Part shown: one piece after another, positions 1 to 10,714 of the stretch
How the letters are laid out: every line of letters begins with the position of its first letter
Numbering within the stretch: position 1 is the stretch's first letter
From: Synchiropus splendidus
Taxonomy: Eukaryota > Chordata > Actinopteri > Syngnathiformes > Callionymidae
Reading direction: 5' to 3'
Assembly: GCF_027744825.2 (NCBI RefSeq)
Contig: NC_071343.1
Location: 14,742,866-14,806,865 of the forward strand
DNA length: 64,000 nucleotides
The notes under the pieces: generated by a model
Database searches by the model: none
What the model saw: only the letters and a program-made list of their open reading frames with translations
What the model was told of the DNA's origin: nothing
Program-made: the position numbers and the translations under genes

Positions 1-203
1 TCATCTGAGAATCTGTGTTAGGGTGAGGGTTAGCTAACCTTGCTCCCACGACCCTGTGATTGGGGATTTCTGAGAATATTTTGTTGTAATACAGATTTTG
101 GGTTTGGCTTAGAATGAGAAGTAATCTGAGGTTAAGTCTTGTTCACAGCCATGCAGTTACTCGCACCAGTTTTCCTCAGGTCCCTCTGTTCTCTCTCACC
201 CAG
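1..203 (+). other. glb1l intron sequence at window edge
   Basis: No coding exon is visible here. The stretch ends in a pyrimidine-rich acceptor (ttctctctcacccag) directly before the first recognisable beta-galactosidase exon at 204. The upstream exons, encoding roughly the first 150 residues, lie outside the window. Confidence 0.6.
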
Positions 204-3200
204 GGCGGCCTGCCAGCCTGGTTACTGTTACAGCAAAACATAACACTCCGGACAGCTGACTTGGGTAACATACGCACATTCATACACACACGTTCTCCTG
301 GTGTGCTATTATTTAGCCTCTATTTTTTGTTCAGGTTATATGGAGGCAGTGAGCAACTGGCTCTCAGTTCTACTCCCCAAAGTGCGTCCCTGGTTGTATG
401 TTAATGGCGGAAACATTATCAGTGTCCAGGTAAAAGATTCTTTGGAGGAAGATCTGTGGTCCGTAAATCGCTTCTGAACATGTGCCCTTGAATGCAGGTG
501 GAGAATGAGTATGGAAGTTACTACGCTTGTGACTACAACTACCTGCGTCTGCTTCGTGTTCTTTTCCGCTTCTTCCTCGGTGAAGACGTCGTCTTGTTCA
601 CCACTGATGGAAACACGGACGGGGAGATGAGATGTGGAACTCTGCAGGGACTGTATGCTACAGTGGACTTTGGCACAGGTTGATGTAGTGCATTATTTCA
701 CCTTCTGGGTGACTTGGATTGACACGCTTTTTTTTCTGTAGACACCAACATCACTGAAGCTTTCGACCGACAGAGAAGCATCGAACCTGCCGGTCCTCTG
801 GTTGGCTCCTCGGGTCTTATAGTATTCTAGATGATTCATGATGGAATGCTTTACTTAAATTGCCGTCATGGTGTTGCAGGTGAATTCTGAATTTTACACG
901 GGCTGGCTGGACCACTGGGGAGAGCCACATGCTTCAGTTGATGCAACGAGAGTCAGCAGGATGCTTGGACAAATGCTGGCCATGGGCGCCAACGTCAATA
1001 TGTAAGCTGCCAGGAATTCATGGTCTGTGCTTGCCTTGCTTTGTTTTCTCCTGCACTCTGTTTTCCTCACACAGCCAGAGATCATAATGGCTAATTGAGG
1101 ACTCATTTAAGGAGGAATTTTCTGCATGTGTGGGTGTGTGTTGAGTCTGTCATTTCAAGTAGCTGCTATAGGCTCCGCCCCCACAGCCACTACATGGCAG
1201 TTGGTAGCAGAAAATTCATAACTATATTTGTATGAATTAACAAATTGTCCATCTGATTATGTAAGTGTGCATTTTTAAAAAAAGAACTGTGAAAGTTTAT
1301 TTTATTGATAACTTGCCCACTTCTTTTAGGTACATGTTTGAAGGTGGGACAAACTTTGGCTACTGGAACGGTAACATTTTTCACTTTCTGGACTCCACTT
1401 GTCACAAAGATAGATTTTTACTATTGTGAGATGTCCAAAAATATACATCACGCTTGAGTTAATAGTATGTTAAAGGTACAATTTCCAGTCTTGAATGTCA
1501 CCTCCACAAATGGTCACACCGCATCACTTTTGGGGAAGTACAACTGAAAACATGCATGTGATCAAACCCACTTCAGTCTCAGGGAAGTAAAGAACCAAGG
1601 TAGCCACACTCTCCTCATGACCAGCGGTGCATTCAGCCACCATATAATCCCAAGCTTTAATACCATCACAGCAACTACTGCATCTGGCTTCAAATGTGAA
1701 GTTTACAAAACTACTCACCAACAGGCTCACATTTCTTGCATGTCTATTACCTCATCCTTGCTATCCTTCTGTTCAAGGAGCTGATCACGACACCAAGTAC
1801 CGCCCTGTCCTGACCAGTTACGACTACGATGCTCCGCTTTCTGAAGCTGGAGACCCCACAGAGAAGCTGCTGGCCATCAGGGACGTCATTAAACAGGTGG
1901 AACCTCGGAGTGAAACATTTCATTTGGATGAAATAATTCTACTGTTTTTCTCTTCAGTTCAGGGAAATCCCATCAGGACCTATGCCACCAGCCACTCCTA
2001 AATTTGCCTATGGCTTTGTGACACTCAGACAGGTGCTGCCAAGTCTATATTTCTACGTTTCTCTATGATCCTGAAACATGGTTCCTCCCAGGTCGGCAAT
2101 CTGACCAGCGTGCTGAGCACGTTGTCACCAGGAGGTTCGGTTAAATCAAAAATCCCTTTGAGTTTTGAAGAGCTGAAGCAGGTATGACGAGTAACCACAA
2201 CTCCCGTCGTGCCGGTGTCTTGACCTTGTGACTTCAGTTCTATGGATACATCCTGTATCGCACTCTGCTGCCGAGGGATCTACTGGCTCCGACGCAGCTT
2301 TTCTCTCCTCTCGACGGGATTCATGACCGGGCCTATGTGTCTGTCAATGGGGTGAGCTCAGGAAGGATTAGTTAAGACTCCGATCATTCCACCTGATTTG
2401 TGTGTCTGTGAGCAGGTTTACCAGGGCGTTTTGGAAAGAGACACATCACTGGCGTTGAATATTTCTGGAGAGCAGGGGGATACCCTGGATGTTCTTGTTG
2501 AGAACATGGGCAGAGTCGACTTCGGCAGCGAAATGAAAGACTACAAGGTAGCAGATCACCTGTTTAGAGTCCACTGTTGGTTGATTTAAATTGACAGTGG
2601 TCATGCGGACAGCAACTTTAGTAGGTCTGAGGACTGAGAGGCTTACTCTCTAGCATCATCTCACTTGAGACATCAAGACAAGGTTCTCAAGCCCAGGAGG
2701 CTCACATTGCTTTCCCAGTAACCCAGCAACTGAAACCCTTGAAGATAAATGGTTGAATGACAAAAGATAACACGGTTGTTTTGGCTGAATTGAGATGGGT
2801 AAAATACATTCTAAAAGCAGAGTCATGTTCTCAATAGGGCATCTTGAAGAACCTGTTTCTGGGTGAGGACGTTCTGAAAGACTGGCTGATCTTCCCCCTG
2901 GACATCGACAGGGCTGTTTCTGATGGATGGCCTCATGGAGACAACAGCCTCCAAACTGAACCTTCTGCAGGACCAACCTTTTACATGGGAACTTTGAAGC
3001 CCAACGGCCTGGCCTCAGACACTTTCCTCAAACTCTATCAGTGGACAAAGGTGAGTCAAGGTGACGGCAACCAAATAATCCTTGAACTGAACTCTTCTCC
3101 TCTGTTCTATAGGGTCAGGTTTGGATTAACGGTGTTAATCTGGGGCGGTACTGGATGTGCAGAGGTCCACAGCAGACGCTTTACGTGCCAGGACCACTGC

Positions 3201-3307
3201 TCAGCACCACAAGGCCCAACAACATCACAGTGCTGGAGCTGGAGGCGGCACCGGAACATTTAAGGGTTCTGTTCATGGACCGGCCTCAGCTCGGAGCCAC
3301 AGGTTAA
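204..3307 (+). CDS. glb1l: Beta-galactosidase-like protein (GLB1L/GLB1 family, GH35), 5' partial
   Basis: Glycoside hydrolase family 35 enzyme that removes terminal beta-galactose; the family acts in the lysosome or secretory pathway. Exons read by splice site and phase: 204-264, 335-429, 498-678, 742-800, 880-1001, 1330-1370, 1778-1896, 1958-2032, 2092-2181, 2238-2351, 2416-2547, 2838-3050, 3113-3307 (498 codons plus TAA). The frame is continuous across all junctions. The acid/base glutamate is the second E of [13 protein letters not shown] (codon 507-509). The nucleophile is the E of [14 protein letters not shown] (codon 889-891). Other family motifs are [30 protein letters not shown] and [14 protein letters not shown] near the C terminus. 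Human GLB1L has about 650 residues, so the N-terminal part is missing only because the window starts mid-gene. Paralogue choice (glb1l rather than glb1) rests on the neighbouring ankzf1, a pairing known from human 2q35; the sequence alone fits either. No disabling change is seen. Confidence 0.93.
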
Positions 3308-3540
3308 AGCACTTTAGTGGGATAAACAGTTTCGGTTGTGTCGTCGCTTGAGAGAACAGTAAGGGCATTGTGATTGTGGAGAAGTCCACAGAGGACAATC
3401 ACTGGCATGAATTTGGGGATTGCACACTCTGCAGTAAGAGCATTAGAGTCGGACTTCCTGCTGCACAACTTGAAAGCGACATGTTAATTTGTAAATATGT
3501 GGTTGGCCCAAATTGGATATGGATGAAGATGTGTTGTTTT

Positions 3541-3546
3541 TTTAAT
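3541..3546 (-). promoter_or_regulatory. Possible ATTAAA poly(A) signal of ankzf1
   Basis: ATTAAA on the minus strand 180 bases past the ankzf1 stop codon. No minus-strand AATAAA was seen between 3300 and 3726. If used, the ankzf1 3' UTR would overlap the glb1l 3' UTR antisense. Many short A/T hexamers are unused, so confidence is modest. Confidence 0.35.
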
Positions 3547-3596
3547 GAATGCAAAGAAGAACATATTGTCATTTCTTCGCAATCTCGCTGTTGACA

Positions 3597-3602
3597 AATA
3601 AA
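3597..3602 (+). promoter_or_regulatory. Poly(A) signal AATAAA of glb1l
   Basis: Canonical hexamer about 290 bases after the glb1l stop codon. It gives a short 3' UTR that reaches to within roughly 100 bases of the ankzf1 stop codon on the other strand. Confidence 0.6.
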
Positions 3603-3725
3603 CCAAAGGTACTTTACTGTTTTGATACTTTGCTCCTCTACAATTAAAAGAGGAAGTTTGAGGATCATGTGATTCAAGTTTGGCAACAATAGAGGTAGCT
3701 TCCTCCTGACTACTGTCTCCACACG

Positions 3726-6700
3726 TCAGCCTTTCCCTGCAGGAGCGTTGGCTTTCCGATGCGCTTGGACGCAACGAGGGGTGCAGAAGGAGAAGTCCAA
3801 ATATTGGAAGGGAACCTTCCCAAGTAGGGACTCGCCACACGTCCAGCACCTCCTAGTGGCAACAGAAAGAGCAGGTTATTCCGTTGTTTAGCTTCTGAAC
3901 AGAGTGGACGCACCTGATATTAGAAACACCAAGTCCGGTTGCGGACGCTTGCTCAGCCAGTCGCCTCTCTGCTGCAAGAGCTCTCTATAAAACCAAACCT
4001 TTCTTCAGAGATGCTGCATCAAGGAAGATCAATTGTATTGAAGGCACGCACCTTTTCCCGGTCAGAAAGAGAAGCAAACCTCTTCTTCTCCTCGGCCTCT
4101 GACTCTTGCTTCCTTTTCTCCTCCTTTTGATCTTTTTCACGCTGCTTTTTCATAGCCTTTTGAGCCTTTTTCTTCTCAGCCTTCTTTGATTCAGTCTCAG
4201 CTGTGAGTGGCTCAGGGACCTTTAGAGGCAACATTTAACATTTAACCTTAAAACATTCGAATGCAGTAAGACGAGATTCTTTTCTCACCTGAGCCTTGTT
4301 GTAGTCGTATCTGTCGGGATTCTCCCCACGGTATTTACGGAAGACGTTTCTTGTGTCTTTATCAGGCGCAACGATGTAAGGGGTCTGTCCTTTGTTGTTC
4401 CTGGAAATCAGTGACAAAAAAATGCTACAATCACTGCAAATGCATTGTAATGTCTTATGAATGTACTAACAATGCATTCTAGATGAGATGAAATCTAATG
4501 TGTTGCCAAAATTTTACATCTGAAGATTGTTTTTACTCTATAAACAAAGCTTTGCAAAAATGACTCGCGTCGCTGCCATCAAGCTCAAAAGCAAAAGATA
4601 AAGTCAGATTCGCGCACAAGAAAAAGATCAAATGGTTTTGTTTTGTCTTGTCGCAGCTAAGGACATGCAAAAAAAAGGATTTAAGAGACTTTTAATGTCT
4701 AATGATTGACTTGACCAAAAGCAAGATTCTCAAAACTTTGAACTATAAGCCAAAAAGTGGCCCTCAGACAGAGACCTTGGTCCTACACCTCACCTGAGGG
4801 TAGGATCTGCTCCACTCTCCAGCAGCAAGCGAACCACAGACTTCTGAGCAGCTGCAGAGGCAACATGCAGCAAAGTGAACCCTGATAAGTCAATGGGCTT
4901 GTTGAGAAGTGTTATAAGACTTGAGGGATCCACGATGTTGCTCCCAGTCTGCTCTTGATTCTCCTCAGAGGGATTCAGCAATCCACGTAAAAGCTCCACA
5001 TCACCGACCTTGCAAGCAGTAAAAAGCGTGTCTCTCAGGCCGAACTCTGTCGACTCATCTGAGGAGGCAGAAATTTAACTTCAGTCAAGTTTTAAAGGTT
5101 TCATGGGACTTTCATTGGGAACTTACCTTCCACTTGTTGCTTTACTGGTTCTTCATCCTGACTCTTGTTTACTGACTCTGGAAGAGCTGAGACTTTACCC
5201 TCAGTGTTGTCATCAGAATCAGCCACACCTGAGCACAAAAAAACACTTGTAAAACATATAACAATTGAAAGTAATGGAAGTATGGAACTGTGCAGATAAA
5301 ACGTTTTAAGCGTTTAATACGTTACATTTTAAATTCTGTTGTTTTCACACCAAATTGTTGGACTACTCAGTGCAGTATACATTAGTAGTTCATTGCAATG
5401 CAGAAAGGCTGACTAAATGAAGCAAAATAAAAACAATCCAACCTGCAGTGGTTGGTGCAGCAGTCTGACAATTTTAGCCATTGATCAAATGTCTGCAGCC
5501 TCTGTCATATTATTTATTTATCATTCATGGACTCAGTGTTAAATGCACACATTGTTTTAAAGTAAAAAGCTGAAGTTACACAGATGTAAACAATTTACTT
5601 TACATGCGTCTTTGGTCGGCAAATTCCTTACAATATAGCAGTGGAAGAGACAGATATAGCACTTACTCTCTTTATCCTTTTGACTCTCCTTTTTCTTTTT
5701 CCTCCTCCTCTTCTTACTTCTGCCAGTGTAGACTTCTGACTCCCTGAGATCCAGAGTAGACAAAGTCATCTCCACCAGTTCCAGTTGGATCCCACCTTCT
5801 TCTTCTTCTTCTTGCTCTGCTGAGCTTTCATGGTCAACTTCTGTGAATGTCATACAAAACCATGACGTTCACATGACAGTGAATAAGAGTGAACTTGAGG
5901 AACAAGGTAAACTCACCCGTCTTGTCAGTAATTGTTGCTTTGAGAGTCTTTTTCTTTTCTTTCTTAGGCGCACTGCAGATGGTGGACAAGTCTGTATCTT
6001 TACCTGAAGCAGAATGTTGACAGGTTTGCCTCCAAGCAAGATCAGGGTCTGTAGCAATCGCAGCATTGTCTCACCATAAACCTGCACACTGGAAAGCAGA
6101 TCGTGGGCCCGCCGCACTTCACGAAACGTTGCTCTTCGTGTGGCAAATGGAATTGATCTGACCCTGGAATCCTTCCTGTCCAAAGGTGCCGTGCGACCCC
6201 CAAAAAATATGTTTTTATTGTAGCTTGGGGCACGAATGAAAATAGCAGAGGCCTGATTTAAGTGCGTAGACCAGCTTGCCAGAAGATCCTGAATGTCCTG
6301 CGCAGCGTGAGGAAAACATTGGAATTTAAAATACACTGCATGGACAAACTGAAAAGTTAAGATAAAATAATGACGGAATATAAAGTCACCTTGACTAATG
6401 CCGCTTCATTATAGCGTCGCAGGGCGGCGCCTACAGACTTGGGAGCGTGACTTCGGCTCTGGGAATCTTTCACAGACTGAGCAGTGCCGCGCTTAGCACG
6501 CACAGTGTATCTGTGAAAAGTTTTATGCTGAATAACTTCTTTCCTGAAACACAAATTGAAAAGGCGTTCAAGCAAGACCCCTCACTTTTACTGACAGAAA
6601 CGCTAAACAAACCCCTGAAACACTGCAGCAGCAAAATGTCCACCTCCTGTCATGAGAACAATCCACACGGAGTTCTTGGTGATGGACCTCAAAGATGATA

Positions 6701-7370
6701 CGAGATCTTGCTCCCCCTCTGGCTGAAACAAATATTCAGCTATCAAGAATATGAATTCAATGCTATCCTCTGCATGCTGTGAACCACTGACCACTAACCT
6801 TTCTGTGAAGAATGCATCGGAGGACCGAGATGTATTGTCCAGCTGAGTTGAGGAAAATCACCTTGCTTGAAGGACGCCGGCTCAGTACACTTGCCTCCGG
6901 TGTGTCTTCCCTTGCCGCTACATCACGACTTACTCCTCTCTCATCGTCACCATCAGACTCGTCCTCCTCTGTGTCAGACTCTGAGCCTGAGATGCTTGAC
7001 ATGTCCCCTGTAAGATGAAAAATAAGTATAACCCTTCGTTATTCAAGCTCATGCGTCCACGTTTCGTTATTCAAGCTCATGCGTCCACGTTTTCCTCACC
7101 TGCTCCACTTTTCTTCTCAAATTCCTCAGCCGTAACTGGAGTCAAGCCTGATATTTTAAGTCTCAAGTTAAACCGGTGCCAGTCAAGTTTGTAGTGTTCC
7201 AGCTAGATAGAAATACACACGTAGTGACTGTTTGTTATTGAAATATGCTTGTGTGGGTAACAAGGCATGAGTTCAGCCACTGACTTGTTCTTCTCTATTG
7301 ATGAAGGTGCAGCGACAGGCAGAACAGAGCATCCTGTCTGACACCTCTCGAAGCACGCTGCCCTCCAGCA

Positions 7371-7405
<35 letters not shown>

Positions 7406-7619
7406 CCTGGAGCTTTATGTTCTGATCCTGTGGAAGACATAGGGACACACATAATCCACGACCACCGTTTCAGTATTTTAAACCGAACAGAAACATACCT
7501 TCAGTGGTGAGTTCTGGATAAGCACCATGTTGATTGGCAAGGTTCACCTCTCTCAGTCCTGTCAAAGCCTCATCATGAGGGGAGAAATCAAAAACGGAGC
7601 GAGCACATGAGGTCATCAT
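3726..7619 (-). CDS. ankzf1: ANKZF1 (Vms1 homologue), peptidyl-tRNA release factor of ribosome quality control
   Basis: Releases stalled nascent chains from 60S-peptidyl-tRNA complexes and recruits p97/VCP in the cytosol and at mitochondria. Coding exons, 5' to 3' on the minus strand: 7619-7499, 7406-7285, 7202-7100, 7007-6799, 6722-6613, 6543-6390, 6297-6075, 6003-5917, 5840-5667, 5228-5127, 5058-4794, 4400-4289, 4219-4052, 3984-3914, 3852-3726. All phases agree and sum to 715 aa (human about 726). Domains in order: an Asp tract, a C2H2 finger split across two exons (CSAC in one, HYKLDWH in the next), an acidic Ser/Glu/Asp linker, the release-factor-like domain with [12 protein letters not shown] (the catalytic GTAQ glutamine is present) and [14 protein letters not shown], a Lys-rich stretch, ankyrin repeats ([20 protein letters not shown]), a Lys/Glu coiled coil, a VIM-type VCP-binding motif ([12 protein letters not shown]), and a C-terminal zinc finger ([12 protein letters not shown]...FCTPRC). 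The start is the first of two ATGs ([13 protein letters not shown]); its exon may carry a little 5' UTR. No lesion seen. Confidence 0.95.
4401..4793 (-). other. ankzf1 intron without other features
   Basis: A 393-base A/T-rich intron between the ankyrin exon and the following exon. I see no ORF of interest, repeat or RNA gene in it. Confidence 0.6.
5229..5666 (-). other. ankzf1 intron without other features
   Basis: A 438-base A/T-rich intron between the Lys-rich and the short acidic exon. Nothing else recognisable. Confidence 0.6.
7035..7090. repeat. Perfect 2 x 28-bp tandem duplication in an ankzf1 intron
   Basis: The unit beginning TTCGTTATTCAAGCTCATGC occupies 7035-7062 and is repeated without a mismatch at 7063-7090. 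It sits nine bases beyond the splice donor of the exon ending at 7100. Perfect identity suggests a recent duplication. Confidence 0.95.
7371..7403 (-). repeat. Coding (GAT)11 microsatellite, poly-Asp tract of Ankzf1
   Basis: Eleven CAT triplets on the plus strand, read as eleven consecutive Asp codons in the second coding exon of ankzf1, about 15 residues before the C2H2 finger. The exon frame is fixed by the finger (CSAC) and by the phase of both neighbouring exons, so the tract is translated. Confidence 0.85.
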
Positions 7620-8670
7620 GTACTCCTCACCTGTCAGATGACAACATAGGATATAAAGTACACTTCATTAAACAACGACATTGGAATGAAGGTGCTGTTT
7701 CCTTTGTGGCCATGTGACGACAGTAAACATTAACTTTTGTCGAGATAACAACTAAAGCTTAATCTTAGCAGATAAGACCTTTCATGAAAACGTATCCATA
7801 TTATACACATATCAGATTATGTTCTACATTTAAACAGTGACTAACTACACGCACACGTTAGAGGTCGCCGTACAATTATAGTAGCTCGAGAAAAAGACAA
7901 TATTTCACCATAAATAACTCCAATCCTGTGTTGAGGAAGGCGCTGTCAACACACGACTTGGGTAACGCGGGCAGGCATGACCACACATGCGTAGTGGACA
8001 CACTCAGGTCGCCATGTTTTCTTATGGCAACCCAATAGGGACAAATGGCAACTCAGCCAGCATTAGCGCTCCAATAACTCAAAAAAAACAAGACGAACAG
8101 CGACACTTAGTGGTGGTAATGTAGAAGTTTTTATTCAATGGTACATTCGCCATCAACTTGTCAATTGCGTCTGTGATCATTATTATACGTATTATCAGCC
8201 TGGAACACTAAACAAACCAAATAAACTATACAATATTAGTCATATAAAACAGAATGACTTGAATTATTGATCCAATAACCTCAAAACTAAAACTAAAGTT
8301 TGAATATATAATATCAAATTAATGGTCAACTAGTTTTAGTGAGAGCTGATAAACACCCCCGCAGGCTGGGAGTTTCACTGATGGTCGTCAACAAAGCAAA
8401 ATTACATACATTTTGATTGAGTTGAAATGTTACATTGTTGGTGAAATTTTCAGACTGGATGGACCAGTTCATCTGACCAGGTCTGATGTTAACTGCAACT
8501 GTAGTTAACTCATGGATTGTAGTCAACAGCCACTGAAGACACAGAGGAGAACAGACTTCAGAAAAATGGTCACTGTGATCAAGCAATTCAAACAAGGCAA
8601 CAGGACTTTCACCATTCAAAAGAGGGGATTCCCCCCAAAACAGAGGCAACATCACCAAATACAATTCAAC
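7620..8670. other. ankzf1 upstream region and intergenic DNA
   Basis: An acceptor-like site (catctgacag) lies just upstream of the ankzf1 start on the minus strand, so a 5' UTR exon and promoter probably lie around 7900-8060, which is less A/T-rich. I could not define the exon. The rest, to the 3' end of the next minus-strand gene, is A/T-rich; short ORFs at 8326-8703 look like chance. Confidence 0.4.
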
Positions 8671-8676
8671 TTTATT
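8671..8676 (-). promoter_or_regulatory. Poly(A) signal AATAAA of the coiled-coil gene
   Basis: Minus-strand AATAAA (plus-strand tttatt) 37 bases past the TGA of the gene ending at 8713. Confidence 0.55.
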
Positions 8677-8712
8677 ATATCTGAACATGAGAAATGAAGA
8701 CATGTTTGGCGA

Positions 8713-9781
8713 TCACTTGGCTTTACGTCGAGTTGTCCTTACGTTGACAGCATCTTCCTTCAGTGAAGGTGTTGCTGATAGAAAAAAAAAATCCAATGTT
8801 AGATCATCTTAAATTATAGTAATCTGAAGGTATAGTACGTAATACTGGGATTACCAGCCACAGAAACGTCCTTCGCCTTGGTCAGCTGCTGTTTGACCTC
8901 AGCAATTTCAGCTGTTAGACTTTTCACCTTGTTTACAACTTGCTCATTGCGTTCGAGCAAATCAGTACTTTTCAGGCAAAAAAACAAACAGTTTATTAGT
9001 ACAAAGCCGGTGTTCTGTGTACTATATATAGAGGTCAATACTTCTTATGACAACTCTGGATGTTCAGCTGGACGGCAAGATCTTTTTCCTCTTGTAGCAG
9101 AAGACCCAGTTGCTGCAAGACATCAACAACTTCCATTTTGTCCAAGATCAGATTCACCCTCTGCTTGGTTTCCTTTGATCTGATCGGGAGAGGAAGTACA
9201 TACTGTACCTTTAAAGGGTTCAAAGTCAGTGGTTTGAGTCAAATGTGATGCTGATTCATGTATAGGCTTCACTCAGACTATATATTAGTTAATTTATATG
9301 TATAGTCAAATAGCACTCAACATCAGAAATAAATTTAAAAGTGTGTTAAAACGTTAAAAAAGACGCCAACTGAGATAACAAGTAAAAATGTGGAGGAAAC
9401 GCAGAAATACAAAATAGATAAATAAATACACTGAACATGAGTGGCGTGTTGGTTGGTAGAAGTCAAGTTGACTCGGAGGTGTCGCTAGTAATTGTATGTA
9501 CATTTCATTTAGTTCCTCTTGCGTTCGTCGTCTTCGCTCCTGTAGATGTTTTAGTTTCCAGTTGCCTTGGTCCACAGCTGACTGAAGTTCTTCGATTTTG
9601 TCCTGGAATGGACCAGAAAGGAGAGTGGTGTTCACCTGCAACCTGCTTTCGTGAAAAGCTAAAGCTAACTGTGAACGCTCGAGTCTGGTTCCGGCGTCCC
9701 TCGTGTGAGTAGCTGGCTGCTTTGAGACCAACCGCTTACCTTGTTCGATGTTTTTGCGAATGAGTGTGCAAGAAAATCCAT
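8713..9781 (-). CDS. Small coiled-coil protein, unidentified (weak ZWINT-like features)
   Basis: I do not recognise this gene with certainty. Five exons join in phase: 9781-9740, 9602-9502, 9179-9042, 8967-8855, 8774-8713, giving 151 aa. It starts MDFLAHSFAKTSNK, has no signal peptide or membrane segment, and is rich in Glu, Lys, Gln and Leu with heptad-like spacing: LKHLQERRRRTQEELNE in exon 2, VLQQLGLLLQEEKDLAVQL in exon 3, and NEQVVNKVKSLTAEIAEVKQQL in two pieces of exon 4. It ends in a basic tail, RTTRRKAK. All acceptors have good pyrimidine tracts (for example tacttcctctcccgatcag before exon 3). The general build (short, all coiled coil, TQEEL followed by a Leu-rich segment) faintly recalls the kinetochore protein ZWINT, but this is a memory-based guess and not an assignment. 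The start lies 72 bases from a divergent tRNA-Lys gene. The ATG was chosen because it opens the only frame that agrees with the later exons and lies outside the tRNA. Confidence 0.75.
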
Positions 9782-9853
9782 ACCCACGGTCGTGAGAGTG
9801 CAGACTTGCGCTGAGAAACGCTTTTGAGCCAAACTTCCAGGCTGAGTGTCAGA

Positions 9854-9926
9854 GCCCGGATAGCTCAGTCGGTAGAGCATCAGACTTTTAATCTGAGGGT
9901 CCAGGGTTCAAGTCCCTGTTCGGGCG
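9854..9926 (+). tRNA. tRNA-Lys (anticodon TTT)
   Basis: A 73-base sequence that folds as a standard cloverleaf. The acceptor stem GCCCGGA pairs with TTCGGGC (one G-T pair). The D arm contains the A box TAGCTCAGTCGG. The anticodon loop is CTTTTAA, between stems CAGA and TCTG. The T arm contains the B box GGTTCAAGTCC. There is no intron, and it matches the common vertebrate tRNA-Lys-TTT type. It is transcribed by Pol III, and a run of eight T follows at 9931. Confidence 0.98.
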
Positions 9927-9930
9927 TTCA

Positions 9931-9938
9931 TTTTTTTT
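9931..9938 (+). terminator. Pol III oligo-T terminator of tRNA-Lys
   Basis: Eight T residues four bases after the end of the tRNA, as expected for Pol III termination. Confidence 0.85.
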
Positions 9939-10400
9939 CTGTTTGAAATCTTCTTTATTTTTTTGACTGACCAAAGACAAACTACAATCGTTTTCGATTA
10001 ACCCACATACATTTATTAGTCACGTGTCCCGCGAGGATCTCGGCCCACCCTCCAAACAAAGCGACGGTTTACCTTTAAAGTATAGGTGGGTGAGATGAAA
10101 TTGAATTATCTGCCAATATAAAATGGAAAGAATTGACAGTCATTTAGTGAGTGTAGTCAGCACATACAATACAACAACACAAGATGTCTAACTGTTGTAC
10201 AAATAGGATTATAAAACTGACTTAAATCAGTCTTAAATATAAAGTATAGATTGTTTTGATTTTTCATTTATGGTTCAACTTTAATCATTTCTGTCTTTGT
10301 CGTATCACCATATTGGGGTGATCTAAACCCAATAAATAAATAAATAAATCTGTTTGTACTATAAAAACAGACAAGATCTTTACTGCTATTTTTGGTTAAT
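9939..10400. other. Intergenic A/T-rich DNA
   Basis: No gene recognised. It contains a short (AATA)n run at about 10331-10349. Confidence 0.6.
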
Positions 10401-10714
10401 TAAATTTTATTGCGCCTTCATTACTGTTATGGACAGAATTTCTAGGCGCAGCATCTGATCCGGATGCCCCCTGGACGCCTCCCTGGGGAGGTGTTCCGGG
10501 CATGTCCTACCGGGAGGAGACTCCGGGTAAGACCCAGGACTCGCTGGAGAGATTATGTCTCTGGTCTGGCCTGGGAACGCCTCGGGATCCCCCGGGAAGA
10601 GCTGGAGGAGGTTTGTGCGGATCAGGAAGTTTGGGCTTCCCTGCTCCGAATGCTGCCTCCGCGACCCGACTCCGGATAAGCGGCAGAAGAAGGAAGGAAG
10701 GTAAATTTTATTGC
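10401..10714 (+). mobile_element. Internally deleted LINE fragment with 13-bp target-site duplication
   Basis: A 13-bp direct repeat (taaattttattgc) at 10401-10413 and 10702-10714 flanks a non-LTR retrotransposon remnant. The start encodes a piece of the reverse transcriptase (MDRISRRS). From about 10451 it jumps to the extreme C-terminal end of the same kind of ORF (GEVFRACPTGRR, RPRTRWRDYV, ERLGIPREELEEV, ASLLRMLPPRPDSG), ending in a GAAG-rich tail. This protein end is common in fish LINEs of the L2/Rex/RTE type; I cannot fix the clade by eye. Both parts are in sense orientation and the middle is missing. It carries no functional ORF. Confidence 0.85.

Noticed and set aside
9665..9880. Longer N terminus for the coiled-coil gene starting MLYRLSYPGSD
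   Set aside because: That start lies inside the tRNA-Lys gene on the opposite strand; the ATG at 9781 is sufficient and avoids the overlap.
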